64,000 nt of DNA from Ryuthela nishihirai (Eukaryota; Arthropoda; Arachnida; Araneae; Heptathelidae). Positions 10,523-20,399 of this stretch are shown here, in pieces. Positions within the stretch are counted from its first letter, which is position 1. Each line of letters begins with the position of its first letter. A model generated the notes under the pieces. The model was not told the origin of the DNA, did not search any database, and saw nothing but the letters and a program-made list of their open reading frames with translations. The translations under genes and the position numbers were made by a program. The stretch lies in assembly GCA_038380435.1 (NCBI GenBank), contig JAWZYU010000664.1, positions 1 to 64,000 on the forward strand, in the 5' to 3' direction.

Positions 10523-10668
10523 AAATAAAACACCCCCTCAAGCAGCTGCTTGTCACAGAAGTCCGTCAGCAGAAAAACGACACAAACAGCGATGCTTTAC
10601 CCGGGACTCGAACCCAGGTCCCTTAGATCAGTAGCCAAGCGCGCTAACCACTGGGCCATGAGACGGCG
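10523..10668 (-). mobile_element. SINE-L, internally deleted
   Basis: Minus strand: the tRNA-like head (GGCCCAGTGGTTAGCGCGC, B box GGTTCGAGTCCCGGG), linker CGTTTTTCTGCTGA, then a direct jump to the AAGCAGCTGCTTGAGGGGGT end. About 50 bp of the body are missing. Confidence 0.8.
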
Positions 10669-11130
10669 AATAACCGACTTCCCCCTTTTCCACTGCATGC
10701 GTTCTGTTTCTGGATCTCATGCTACTCTCTCCCACCACCTTTTACCATTCCGCATCGCCTTTTCCTTTTGCCTGCCTTCTGCATAGCCTTTTCTTTTTTC
10801 ATTAGCGCCATGCACGTTGCCACCGCGCCATTCACAAATTTCGTTGATTTCGATTCCAGGCGTCGAAAATGCTGCGAATGACATTAGGATTCCTTGTAGA
10901 GTTGTATATTAATAAATATGAAAAAATTTTCTAAAGCGTAGCCTTCTTTTAAAAAAATATCATTCTTGAAGCTTGAGAAACGATGCTGTATTGAAGTCAT
11001 TGACTGATGTGAGAACTTTCCACCAGTTTTAGTGAGTTTTTTCAGTGTTTTTCTTCGTTTCTCTAAGTGGTTTCGGTTTGACTGAACTTGTTTACAAGTT
11101 GGTGCCAGCGGCCATTGCTACGGGGCCAAC
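10669..11130 (+). other. Flank and probable 5' UTR of the LINE
   Basis: 10,750-10,830 (TTGCCTGCCTTCTGCAT and ATTAGCGCCATGCACGTTGC) recurs next to SINE-N at 29,035-29,100 and 44,445-44,500, so it is another repeat. The point where the LINE itself begins cannot be seen; it lies somewhere between about 10,860 and 11,100. Confidence 0.35.
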
Positions 11131-12460
11131 ATGGCTACCCGTCAACAGCTGGAAACCGAGCGGCGGTTGCAGCGTAAACTCACCTGCTGCTTCAAACACG
11201 AGTCCTTGGACTATAAAACGATAGCCAAGGACATTATGAAAAAAGATGGGAAAGGGGCACTTGAAACTGTGCAGTTCGTCGCTCCTGGAGTGGCATATAT
11301 AACCTTCGTCAAACAAGAAGTTGTGATGAGTTATGTCACTAAGTCCCCGTATGTATTGGAAGGAGTTACGACTTCGGTTAATCGCCTTGACAACGATGAG
11401 ACGATTGTATATATTAAGCGCTTACCGATTGAAATGGACTCGGAAGTCATTTCGAGCCATTTCAGTCAATATGGCAAAATAAGTTCCAATGTCCGTGAGA
11501 GATATAAAGACGAAGAAATGTCGCATCTCTATACGGGAACAAGAGTGATCAAAATAGCAATGACCAAGCCGATCCCTAATTTCTTCAAGATCGGACGCTT
11601 CAACGGCATGGTCTCATACTCTGGATTGCAAAAAGTGTGCAAGAAATTCAACCAGAGTGGTCATGTCGCGAGCGATTGTGAAGTAGAGATCTGCAGTAAT
11701 TGCAAAGGCGTAGGACACGTCTACGATAAATGCGTTGAGCCTTGCGGGAACTGCCGCGACGTAGCGCACAAACGCTACGAGTGCACGCGGCGTACTTTCG
11801 CCAATGCGGCAGCGCTCGCGTCAATGTTGAACCTACCGAGGAAATCAAGGATAAGACGGAGGAAGCTCCAATAAGCTTGAGAATACTAGAGAGGAAGTTA
11901 AAACCTCGGAAGCTAGTAGTAAGGGCGATAACCCCTTGAATAGCACCACAGAGGTTATCAAGAAAGACGAAGAAAATGCGAAAACAAGCCCCTCCCAGAG
12001 TCCTCAAATAGAGAAGGACACAGATGCAACAATTTTTCCTGAAACCCCACGTGCAGTGGAAGAAAATCAGGAAGTTGAGGAAATACAAAAAGAAGAAGTA
12101 CAAAATAACGAGCCCAATACAGGGGAAAAAAATTCTTGTGAAATGGTCCAATCGACCTCAAACATAGAAGAAGGAATGTCAACTGACATTGAAGAAACCG
12201 ACAGCTCCAAGCAAAATTTAAAAAGAAAGTTGGCAAAAAAAATCTGAAAGCCAATGAAAGAAGAAAAAAAAAAAATTCTTACAACCAGCAAGCAAAGGAA
12301 AAACAAAAAGACAGAGAAATTAAAACCCAAGAAGAAATTAAGTTTTGCAGACTTCTTGACCGACGAAGCAAAAAGTTCGGTGCAGCATGGCACGCCTGAC
12401 CTGGCCAATGACCTCTTCCTCACCGACATTGATGCTTCGTCGAGTGGTATGGAAGACTGA
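11131..12460 (+). pseudogene. LINE ORF1 (RNA-binding gag-like protein), frameshifted
   Basis: The first 247 codons are open from ATG at 11,131. Residues about 90-150 resemble an RRM-like fold (TIVYIKRLPIEM, then SQYGKI). Three zinc knuckles follow. Knuckle 1 (residues 170-183) reads CKKFNQSGHVASDC, with Phe replacing the second Cys. Knuckle 2 (188-201) and knuckle 3 (205-218) are intact CX2CX4HX4C. The frame is then lost near 11,830-11,870. It resumes in a second frame (EPTEEIKDKTEEAP, about 11,830-11,900) and in a third from about 11,936, interrupted by TGA at 12,245-12,247. The tail is Lys/Glu-rich and ends at 12,460. ORF1 proteins of this type coat the LINE RNA. Confidence 0.75.
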
Positions 12461-13980
12461 ACCCTCCCTCAGGCCCTTTGTTGGCCTTTATTTTCCCCTC
12501 TTTCTGTATTATGCCACTCATGGGAGTGGCCTTTTGGACTTTAAGTACTCCAAGTTGTTAAATTATAAGTACTATGTTTTTAAGTTTTTCTCTAAAGAAC
12601 TTTCAAGATTTGCCAGGCTTTTTTTAAAAAAACAGTAATTATAACAGGTATTATATTCATTTTATTTACCTTATTATCTATTTACATTTCTTTTTCCTTA
12701 TTTATCTAACAAATTTTCTATATATTCATTTTTTCAATTACTCACCTGTGAGTGAGTATCATTCCCTAATTGAGAATAGTAATAAAACATACCACAATTA
12801 CTTATCCAGAACCTTTATGGGACATAATTATGTTTATCTAAAATTACTTGAAAAGTATTTTAATCTTATGATTTTAAGAGTTATTTATTATTTTACTCAT
12901 TGTATTGTTTCCTTTTGCAGCAACTCTAAAGTGGCTGCTGACACAGGGGCCCTTTACAAGGGTTCTCTGTTAGTCCTCACTTGTTATATCACCTTTGGGT
13001 GTCAATTCCTTTGCTGCAACTTAAATGTTTGTATAATTTGGTATATCTTTATGATTCTTTCTCCTATATTTATCCCACTCACACATCCCCACATCACACC
13101 TGTCATTGCCACAACAACAGTACATGACAGTCTCTCACATTGATTTCTTCTCCAACATTTATTTATACATAATTACTCCTCTCCTACTTTACTACATCTG
13201 GATCTTTCCGAGCAATCTGGTTGATTTTTATATATTTGTTTTTATTATAACAACTATCTTACACTTTGTTTTGACTTGCATTATTCACTCATATGTTCAG
13301 AAAACAATAATGTGTTAAAATTATCTCTCTGGCAAACTAACAAAAAATAACTCCAAACATGGATATCATTCTTAAGTTCTACCTAGCAAAAATAAAGAAC
13401 AGTACTGTAAAACTTTAAACTTTCATCCATCTATAGCCATTACTGCTACAAAGTCTCATCTACTTGTGTTGCACATTTCCAGACATTATTCATAATATGA
13501 AGAAACTGAATCATAACTACTTCTTCAACTCTATCCTCACTAATTATACCATCATCTTTACTCGAAAAAAAATTAATCCACATGAACTTGTCAATTTATT
13601 AGGTGCCATTAAATTACATTCATGTGTCCAACAAGTCTTGAAGAAAATATGTGACAAAAATATTTATTATCTTGGCACTCTTAAATTTATTATTTTACTA
13701 ATTGATATTTTTAATTTGACTATCTTGCTTTTTTTAAAATGTTGTGTGACAGGTCAGTTCAGGCCACCAAGTAGCCAAATTTTTTTTCTTTTTCTTATTT
13801 TATTTCTTTTTTTTCTCCTACTTTTTGGTGGACCCTTACTGGCCTGCCACTTCTGGTCTACTGTATATGGAGTCTCCTTTTTTTATTATTGGATCTCTCT
13901 GGTTTCTTTTCCTCCCCTTCTTTTTGTTTGCATTTTTTTCCTTTTTCTTTTATGGCCAATTACTGCAAATATTCAGATAG
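12461..13980 (+). other. Long T-rich spacer between ORF1 and ORF2
   Basis: About 1.5 kb with strong T excess and long T/C runs, especially 13,780-13,950. Frames present here (for example 12,748-13,143 and 13,464-14,063) encode low-complexity hydrophobic sequence and match no LINE domain. Most L1/Tx1 elements have a short inter-ORF gap. This may be a genuine feature of the family or an insertion. Confidence 0.5.
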
Positions 13981-16900
13981 ACACTAAGGTGTCAGTCCCT
14001 CAATGTGAGAGGCTTTACACTGGAGAAACAGAGTGTCATCATTGGTCACTTTATGCAGACTGATTGTGACATTCTGTTTCTCCAAGAAACTTATTTCCCC
14101 AACACTAGAAGAATACTACATTTTAGACATTTGTTTCCACAGTTATCCTACTTCTCAAATGGTACCTCTATGAGCAGAGGAGTAGGCATAATTATTAACC
14201 ACAACAACAGAAACATACAGCTACTCAGATACAACACAGACACTGAGGGCAGAATATTATCAGTCGACATTCAATTTCGCAACTATGTTATTAAACTCAT
14301 CACTGTATATTTACCCAAACATACCACATCACATTACAATTTTTATCAAGACTTAAGACAACACATACAAAACAACTATGATGGACTTATAATTGGAGAG
14401 GACTTTAACAGTATTGTTGCCCCACACCTGGACAGAGTTCCTGCTACAAATTACACGCCTACCTCACAGGCACCTCATTTTTCAAAATTTGTACATGACA
14501 TGGACCTCATTGACATTTGGAGGCATATGAACCCATACAGTGCAGGCCATACAAGATTTGACAAAACACATAAAACAGGTTCCAGGCTGGATAAAATATT
14601 AGTCAGCAGAAACATTGTCAAGACATACTACAGAAGCTACACTACTGATATCAACTCACATACGTGTGAGGTCAGTGATCACCTCCTTGTGCATGCACAC
14701 TTTGATTTACACCCGAGAACACAGGAAGATGAATACAACACTCCTAGAAGACAAGGAAATACAGGAAAAAATTGCTGACTGCATTAATGAGGATGTCAAC
14801 AAGACCACCAAGTTTGATCAGAACTGGTGGTAAAATTTACAAACTAAAATTAGAAGACTCTTCAGAACAGAAGGTATCTTTAAAGCACAACACCTAAAAA
14901 ATGAAATTAATGAAACCAAAGCACTTTTAAAAGCAGCCACAAATGGTACACACTTCCTTAAAAAACAGAGATTAGACACCACATATCACGAACAACAGAT
15001 ACACAAACTTAAACACAATCTTCAGCAATTATACAAACAACAGGGACATATTATCATAGAGAGAAATCATGATGTCCAAATTGCTGAAGAAGAAAATTGC
15101 AACAACTTACTTACCAGATTAAAACATAAAAATAGACAAAACACAAACCTAACTGAATTAGAAGTAAATGGATTAAGAACACATGACACACAAATTATCT
15201 TAAAACACATACATGAACAATATACCAAACAATATTGACATAGACAGACAGACAGACACCAATAAACTTTATGAAACAGAACAATTTGCCAACAAAATTT
15301 CTCCACACACAAAAGACAAGTTAGAAAGTGATATTACAATACAAGAAGTTAAACAAGCTATTTTCAGTTTTAAATTAAAGAAGAGCCCCAGAATAGATGG
15401 TCTTCCTATAGAATTCTATAGAACATTCTGGAATATCTTAGAAATACCTTATACAGAATTTTTACACACTATAATAACACTGAAACAAATGACACAAGAC
15501 ATGAAAACAGGTCAAATAGCACTGCTATGCAAAAAACCTGAACAAGCACACTTATTAGACAATTGGAGACCCATAACACTTCTTTAAACAGACTACAAAA
15601 TACTCAGTAAAATTATCACCAACAGACTAACACAGGCAATGCCAGAAATAATTTCAATTTATCAATCCTGTGCAGTCCCCAAGAGACACATTCATAACAA
15701 TAACAGACTCCTCACAGACATAATAGAATATATCAATCACAAAAACATAAGAGCTGCCATTATATCTTTAGATCAGAAGAAGGCCTTGAACTCGACTCGC
15801 TATCACAGGAAGCAATATACACTGCACTAGAAATATATGGTATTGGACCCCGATTTATTAACATTATACATACACTTTATTCGGACATACACTACACTGT
15901 TCATCTCAATGGACATTTCTCTAACAAAATAGCAGGGAACAGAGGGGTGAGGCAAGGATGCCCTCTGTCACCATTGCTTTTTGTTGTAGTTAATGACTTT
16001 TTCATTAGACATATACAAAATGATACGCAGATTTCTGGAATCCCCATACCAGGAACCAGAAACAGATTAAAAGTTTCAGCCTACGCTGATGACCTGGTTC
16101 TTTTTACAACAAATGAGTTTTCCATAGATAGAGTTTTTAAAATTTATGATCTTTTCTCTAAAACTACAGGCCTGTCCCTTAACACCAGTAAAACAGCTTC
16201 CCTATGTTGGGGCACATGGGACAGGTCATTCCTGACAAAGATTGGTTGTACAGATGACCCTATCAAAATTTTACGAATACAATATAATAGATTTGGATTT
16301 TGTAAACAAACCTATACAAATTTATTAAATAATATAGAAAACACAATTACAAATTGGAAGGATTACGAAATTTCTACGTATAACAGAGCTAAACTCATAA
16401 AATCCAGCATAATTCCCAAAATCACCTACATAGCCACTGTAAATCCTCCTGACAAGACACACATAAACAAATGAAACAAACTTATCTATGACTTTATTTG
16501 GAATGGCAAGCCAGAGTTGATTAAACGTGAAACATCACAAAATCCAATCAACCTGGGTGGACTTGCCATTCCAATTATTACCACAATGTCAAAGATTATT
16601 TATTTAGAACATATACAAAGAATATTAAGCACACCTACTGTCCCCTCTTTATTTCTCTTGAATTACTTTGCCTTCTTTCACACCAAACACATATGCACAC
16701 ATAACAGTTATAATGGGCCCAAAAACACAGAACACAACACAAATTACAAACTTCTACCTTCCATAGTTACACTAGTACACAAAAAAGGTCCAATCCCCAA
16801 CCCTATTAATAAAACACAGCTATACACAACTATCCAGACTTTCAACCCTACCAACTTTCAACAGTTATACCCAAATATCAATTGGCCTAAGGCCTGGACC

Positions 16901-17371
16901 AACATTGCCAGCACAGACATTGAGAAAACTATGAGGAATTTTAATTGGAATGTAGCTCATAATATTGTTTACACAAATTCGAGAAGAAGACATTGTGGCT
17001 TCATTGCTTCTCATAATTGCTTTAGATGCCCTACCAGAGAAAGTATTGATCATCTAGTTTACCACTGCTGGTATGCTATCAAGATCTGGACAAAAGTAAG
17101 CCAATGGCTCCAGATAGCAAGACCTTTGTTAAGAGCAGTTAGATTCCATGATTTACAACAGTACCCCAACAAGAAACATTACATCATCAATTTGGTAATT
17201 AGCATTGTTAAATACCAAATTTAGTTATCCAGATGCCAACTACAGCACGAACATACCACCACGGCTATTTTGGAAAAATCTAAATTGATTACGAAAGTTT
17301 ATAGAAAGAGACACAAGTCTGTCCTTGCACATGATAAATATATTCTTTTGTGGTGTTTACCACATATTTAA
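13981..17371 (+). pseudogene. LINE ORF2 (endonuclease-reverse transcriptase), disabled
   Basis: The endonuclease domain starts at SLNVRGF (about 13,999). Its motifs are LQET (14,080-14,091), GEDFN (14,395-14,409, in place of the usual GGDFN), SRLDKILVS and SDH (14,673-14,681). A frameshift follows near 14,730 and an in-frame TAA at 14,831, then a coiled, Lys/Gln-rich linker and a frameshift near 15,215. The reverse transcriptase begins with KSPRIDGLPIEFYRTFW. It has TAA at 15,585, a frameshift near 15,790, RQGCPLSPLLF (about 15,950) and the catalytic YADD at 16,082-16,093. A TGA at 16,472 replaces a probable Trp. The C-terminal motif CFRCPTRESIDHLVYHC lies at about 17,020-17,070. TAG at 17,222 is followed by open sequence to TAA at 17,371. 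At least four stops and three frameshifts make it non-functional. Confidence 0.82.
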
Positions 17372-18060
17372 TCAGTTCACACTTCCTTCTTGCTCCACTC
17401 ATTTGTATTATTTTTCCTGTCTTCCTTCTTCTTTCCTCTTCTCACCTTTCGCTCAGTCCCTCCCCCCTGTTATATTCTTTCCCCCCCCCCTTCTATTTCT
17501 CTTGCCACCTCTCCTTTTTCATATTACCTTTCATTCTCACTATCAAATTATCCTTGCCTTTTTACTTTACCCATATGCTTCAATTAACTCCTTTTGTTTC
17601 AAACCCATTACACACTATCAGAACTTTAGCGCCCCCCCCCCCTTATCGTAACCAATTTTTTTATCACTTTTAACCCTATCATAAGACAATGCATATTTTT
17701 AACAGTTCATAGAGTGTTTACTTGTGGGAATCAGCCATGGGGTTCTCTTGCAATTTGCATTCCCATGGCCCCCCACAGTTTCTCTTTTCGGTTTGTTTTA
17801 ACAAGTTTGAGTAAACAGGTTGCAAGGTATCTGCCCCCACTGGTCGCATTTGGCCATATGAGTAGACACCAGCATAGAGCAATACTGTAGTGTGTTGGTG
17901 GCCGCATTTTCCGCCCCCCTCCCTAATTGTGGGAGCTGTGGGAGGGGAGGGGGGTGTAGTGGCCTCACTTCACTGCAGTGTTTAAGATTTCAAAAGTAGA
18001 CCTTGCCCATTGAAATTTTCAAACAAATGAAAAATTTCTAATTACCGATGGAATATTTTT
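17372..18060 (+). other. Probable LINE 3' UTR
   Basis: It begins with a long T/C tract (17,380-17,540, with runs of C), then GC-richer sequence with a G-run cluster. Frames across the pyrimidine tract are low complexity and not genes. Where the element stops is uncertain. There is no clear poly(A), although GAAAAATTTC near 18,030 may mark the end. Confidence 0.45.
17931..17954 (+). other. G-quadruplex-forming motif in LINE 3' UTR
   Basis: The plus strand reads GGG-N6-GGG-A-GGGG-A-GGGGGG, fitting the four-G-run rule. It can also pair with the upstream CCGCCCCCCTCCC at 17,911-17,923 to form a hairpin. G-rich structured segments in the 3' UTR are known for mammalian L1. A role here is inference. 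Confidence 0.55.
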
Positions 18061-18066
18061 GGATAG

Positions 18067-18092
18067 CCCGGTTTGTTTCGCTAAGAACCGGG
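18067..18092. other. Perfect 7-bp hairpin CCCGGTT/AACCGGG
   Basis: CCCGGTT at 18,067-18,073 pairs with AACCGGG at 18,086-18,092 across a 12-nt loop. It lies just past the LINE 3' UTR. It could be the structured 3' end of the LINE or an unrelated small palindrome; no family was recognised. Confidence 0.35.
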
Positions 18093-18624
18093 ACTGACAA
18101 ATGGAGATAGAGTTTGGAAAGTAGTGAGTGAATTTGTAATGTAAAACAATTCGAAGTTGATAAAAGGATTATTCTAATAGAAAAGGTTTTTAAGGGGATA
18201 ATAGGCTTTCTATGGTGAAGGGAATTAGAGGTATAAAGCATTAGTATTGTATATTTTTTTCTTTGTTGGCTATGGCTAGGCTTCGTGATTTCTATTTCTT
18301 TTTGTGAATGCTAGGTGTTAGGGTACGTTTATACGATGTGTGTGTGTGGGGGGGGTTATGTTGTCAGGGGCTGGAATTGTTGGGCGAGTGCGTTTCTCAG
18401 ATGGCCATGTTAATACTTGCTGGGTGTGTGGGGTGGGGATGAATAAGGCAAAGGGAGATTCAGGCGAAGTGAGGATGGGCGGGTGGAGGTGGTTGCGACT
18501 GCGTTTCCCGGCATCCGACGGACTTTTCAAAAAAATACATCAGACGGACTTCCTGTTTTGCTTTACATCTGATAGGATTACTAAAGAACTTTAAATGTTG
18601 CATGTACTAATTTTGGATTAAATA
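18093..18624. other. Unassigned flank, no gene seen
   Basis: It contains a GTGTGTGTG run followed by G8 (18,339-18,357) and a G-rich stretch to about 18,500. The frame at 18,340-18,594 is driven by base skew and shows no domain. It separates the LINE from the U2 snRNA gene. Confidence 0.4.
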
Positions 18625-18775
18625 TGTGGGCCGCTACCGGAAGTAGTGCAATACCGGTCCAACCCGTGACAGAGGTTGAGCAAGCTCAAAGCACTCCGTC
18701 GAACTACAAAAATAAGATTAATATCTTGATTTCATATAGAAATCGTATCAGATATTAAGCTGATAAGAACAGATA
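18625..18775 (-). ncRNA. U2 snRNA, 3' portion (nt 38 to end), split gene
   Basis: On the minus strand this continues U2 from TATCTGTTCTTATCAG (stem IIa region), through stem-loop IIb (ATTTC-TATAT-GAAAT) and the Sm site (ATTTTTG), to stem III (TTGAGC-TT-GCTCAA) and stem IV (ACCGG...CCGGT). It ends about at CGGCCCACA. The Sm site, the loop of stem IV (TATTGCA) and the GACGGAGTGCT and ACCTCTGTCACGGGTTGG blocks are close to arthropod U2. Stem residues differ from the usual sequence but stay complementary. The first 37 nt lie at 19,502-19,538, beyond a retrotransposon insertion. U2 pairs with the intron branch site in the spliceosome; this copy cannot make normal U2. Confidence 0.9.
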
Positions 18776-19501
18776 TAAAAAACCTTTATTTCAAGGAAAT
18801 TTTCAGAGTAGGTGATTACAGAGTTAAATAAATGGAGTGGGCACAACAGAAATCTTCATAAACAACGGTCTTCAGCCCACTTAACAAGAATGTGCTAACC
18901 CAATATTGTTGTAAAGAGACAGGGGTAGTCACATACAAGAAAAACAGTAGAGAAATGTTGATCAGGCACTACATAAATCTTCTAGGGATAAGTCTTCAGC
19001 CTGATGAACAAATACTTGGAGTTTAGGAGTAAATTTGGATGGCAGGATTACAGTAGAAGTCACTTCCAGAAAGCAGAGGGTCTTCTGATGAGGGTCCTGT
19101 CGTCAAAGTTGCAGTTGTTATCAAGGAAGAGGAACGCTCTTCTATGGGGTAGAAAGTAGAGATAAAGTTCTAATAAAAGATGAGTTACAGAGGTTGATCT
19201 TGCGACAGGAAAACTCAAAAAAAGGTTTAGTATTGCCTCTGATTGGTTACATGCTCCACATAGATGTTGCGAGACCAAGAGATTGTTTTTGAGCATAAAA
19301 TTTTCCTCATCATGTTAGAATATTTTGTAGGGACTCCAATTTTGTGAAGTAAGGGGTCATTGTTTGGGTCCCATGAGCCCAGGGCTCCGACGAGGAATGC
19401 ATCAGTATAAACTGTGGTGCCATTGGAGCGTAGATAGTTAGTGATTGGTTCGTATTTTTCAATTTTCTTTCGTCTTGCAGCCTCAAAGGCGGCAAGAAAG
19501 G
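18776..19501 (-). mobile_element. 5'-truncated RLE-type non-LTR retrotransposon in U2 (Utopia/NeSL/R2-like)
   Basis: A 726-bp insert lies exactly between U2 nt 37 and nt 38, in the same orientation as U2, with no visible duplication or loss of U2 bases. It encodes the last 90 residues of a retrotransposon protein followed by a 3' UTR of about 450 bp that ends ...AAATAAAGGTTTTTTA. U2-specific elements are known: Utopia (restriction-like endonuclease type) and Keno (Tx1 clade). The protein remnant favours the former type. Placement in the Utopia lineage is inference from the target site and the C-terminal motifs. Confidence 0.82.
19227..19499 (-). pseudogene. C-terminus of RLE-type retrotransposon protein
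   Basis: An open frame of 90 codons plus TAA runs directly from the U2 junction and has no initiation codon of its own. Recognisable blocks are AARRKKIEKYEPI, FLVGALGSWDPNND (the conserved GALGSWDP motif), GVPTKYSNMMRKILCS, and WSRNIYVEHVTNQRQY at the end. These blocks are typical of the extreme C-terminus of restriction-like-endonuclease non-LTR proteins, downstream of the reverse transcriptase and the endonuclease. Zinc finger, reverse transcriptase and nuclease core are all missing through 5' truncation. No stop or frameshift is seen in what remains, which points to a recent insertion. Confidence 0.8.
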
Positions 19502-19538
19502 CTACACTTTGATCTTAGCCAAAAGGCCGAGAAGCGAT
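19502..19538 (-). ncRNA. U2 snRNA, 5' portion (nt 1-37), split gene
   Basis: The minus strand reads ATCGCTTCTCGGCCTTTTGG then CTAAGATCAAAGTGTAG, a perfect U2 5' end with the extra A typical of arthropods (CAAAGTG). It ends within the branch-point recognition sequence GTAGTA, after GTAG. The next base belongs to the retrotransposon at 18,776-19,501. Confidence 0.95.
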
Positions 19539-19578
19539 AAACAGTATTCTTTTTAAATTATTAATAATTTTCATAATC

Positions 19579-19600
19579 AGAAATTCATACACGGTAATTC
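19579..19600 (-). promoter_or_regulatory. Possible PSE of the U2 gene
   Basis: The minus strand reads GAATTACCGTGTATGAATTT at about -41 to -62 from U2 nt 1. That is where the snRNA proximal sequence element lies in arthropods, and AATT at its 5' end recalls insect PSEs. The match is positional and weak. Confidence 0.25.
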
Positions 19601-19915
19601 GCGCGTAAGAATCCAAAAGTCCGTAGGCGAAGTCGCGGTAAAGTTGTTAGCGTGTGCGTTAAATCAGTCTGTTCTCCTGAACGGTTAGTCGACTTTATCC
19701 CACACAGAGACCGACATATTTTTTAAGCCTCCATTCCCACCCTCGAGCGAACAACACGGGCCCGGCTGTCCGTCCGTCCGTCCAATAGCATCACTGATCA
19801 CCGCGGACCGCACCTCTCGAGCCGACAAGTGGTGCCATCTATGGGTAGAGCGAAGGGACTAAGCGCATATGTAGATTGGGAGGTTGTAGGCCGTGAGGAG
19901 CAATTAGACTTTCCT
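19601..19915. other. Upstream flank of U2, GC-richer, no gene
   Basis: Locally GC-richer than the rest of the window, with a (GTCC)n run (TGTCCGTCCGTCCGTCC, near 19,767-19,785). No coding region or repeat copy elsewhere in the window was found for most of it. It may be original U2 5' flank. Confidence 0.4.
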
Positions 19916-20340
19916 GCTTCACCATATATTTATTCACCATATTTTTTCGGAGAAAATAAAGGACAAATCACAAATTGTTTCATAATGAAAAAAACAACAG
20001 TTTGCATTTATTATAAAATATAAGCATATAATAGCATTTTAAGCAATCATAATTTGGATATTTTTCACAAGAATGAACTTTTCTTAACCCTTTCAAGTGT
20101 CTAGCCTGAAAAACAGGTTTACATCCAGAGGCCAAATTTAACTTTAGAACTTTTTTCCCAAATAATTAGTGAAAGGAATTATGGCATGTTATATGCCAAA
20201 TTAATCAACATTTAAATCTGGATTTTTTCAAAATAAAATATTTAACAAAAAAGACCATATCTTTCATTTTAATAGGACTTTTTTAGTCATGTAGTAAAAA
20301 AATGCATCTTGCAACACAAATAAAAATTTATAAAAAAAAA
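19916..20340 (+). repeat. Dispersed repeat shared with 8,925-9,240
   Basis: The first 130 bp match 8,930-9,120 in order. The rest is AT-rich. No gene seen. Confidence 0.45.
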
Positions 20341-20399
20341 AAGAACTAATAGAAATGATTTCTAAATAAAAAAAAAAATTCTTGTTTAAAGAAAACATT

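Larger units (their letters stand above)
11131..18060 (+). mobile_element. L1/Tx1-type non-LTR retrotransposon, disabled
   Basis: A two-ORF LINE on the plus strand. ORF1 carries CCHC zinc knuckles. ORF2 carries an apurinic endonuclease-like domain, a reverse transcriptase with an intact YADD, and a C-terminal CX2C...HX4C motif. The order and the motif style (KSPRIDGLPIEFYRTFW; RQGCPLSPLLF; NLGGLAIP) are those of the L1/Tx1 group. Several stops and frameshifts show it is dead. The 3' boundary is approximate, and no target-site duplication could be identified. Tx1-group elements often have specific targets, but no target sequence was recognised at either flank. Confidence 0.8.

Noticed and set aside
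11648..12429. Minus-strand frames of 98-167 codons opposite LINE ORF1
   Set aside because: They are shadows of ORF1, rich in Phe and Leu because the plus strand is Lys/Glu-rich.
13464..14063. A 199-codon frame upstream of the LINE endonuclease
   Set aside because: Its sequence is made of Phe, Leu and Ile from T-rich DNA. The real endonuclease start (SLNVRGF) lies in another frame over its end. No domain is seen.
17325..17673. Frames of about 100 codons over the pyrimidine tract
   Set aside because: Low-complexity Ser/Pro/Leu/Phe sequence created by the T/C tract in the LINE 3' UTR; present in all three frames.
11131..18060. Direct insertion of the LINE into a U2 or 5S gene
   Set aside because: No U2 or 5S sequence was found at either edge of the LINE. 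The U2 gene begins about 560 bp beyond the estimated 3' end and is interrupted by a different element.
18340..18594. 84-codon Gly/Trp-rich frame
   Set aside because: It stems from a local G-rich stretch and a GT repeat. No domain, no homologous copy, no supporting signals.
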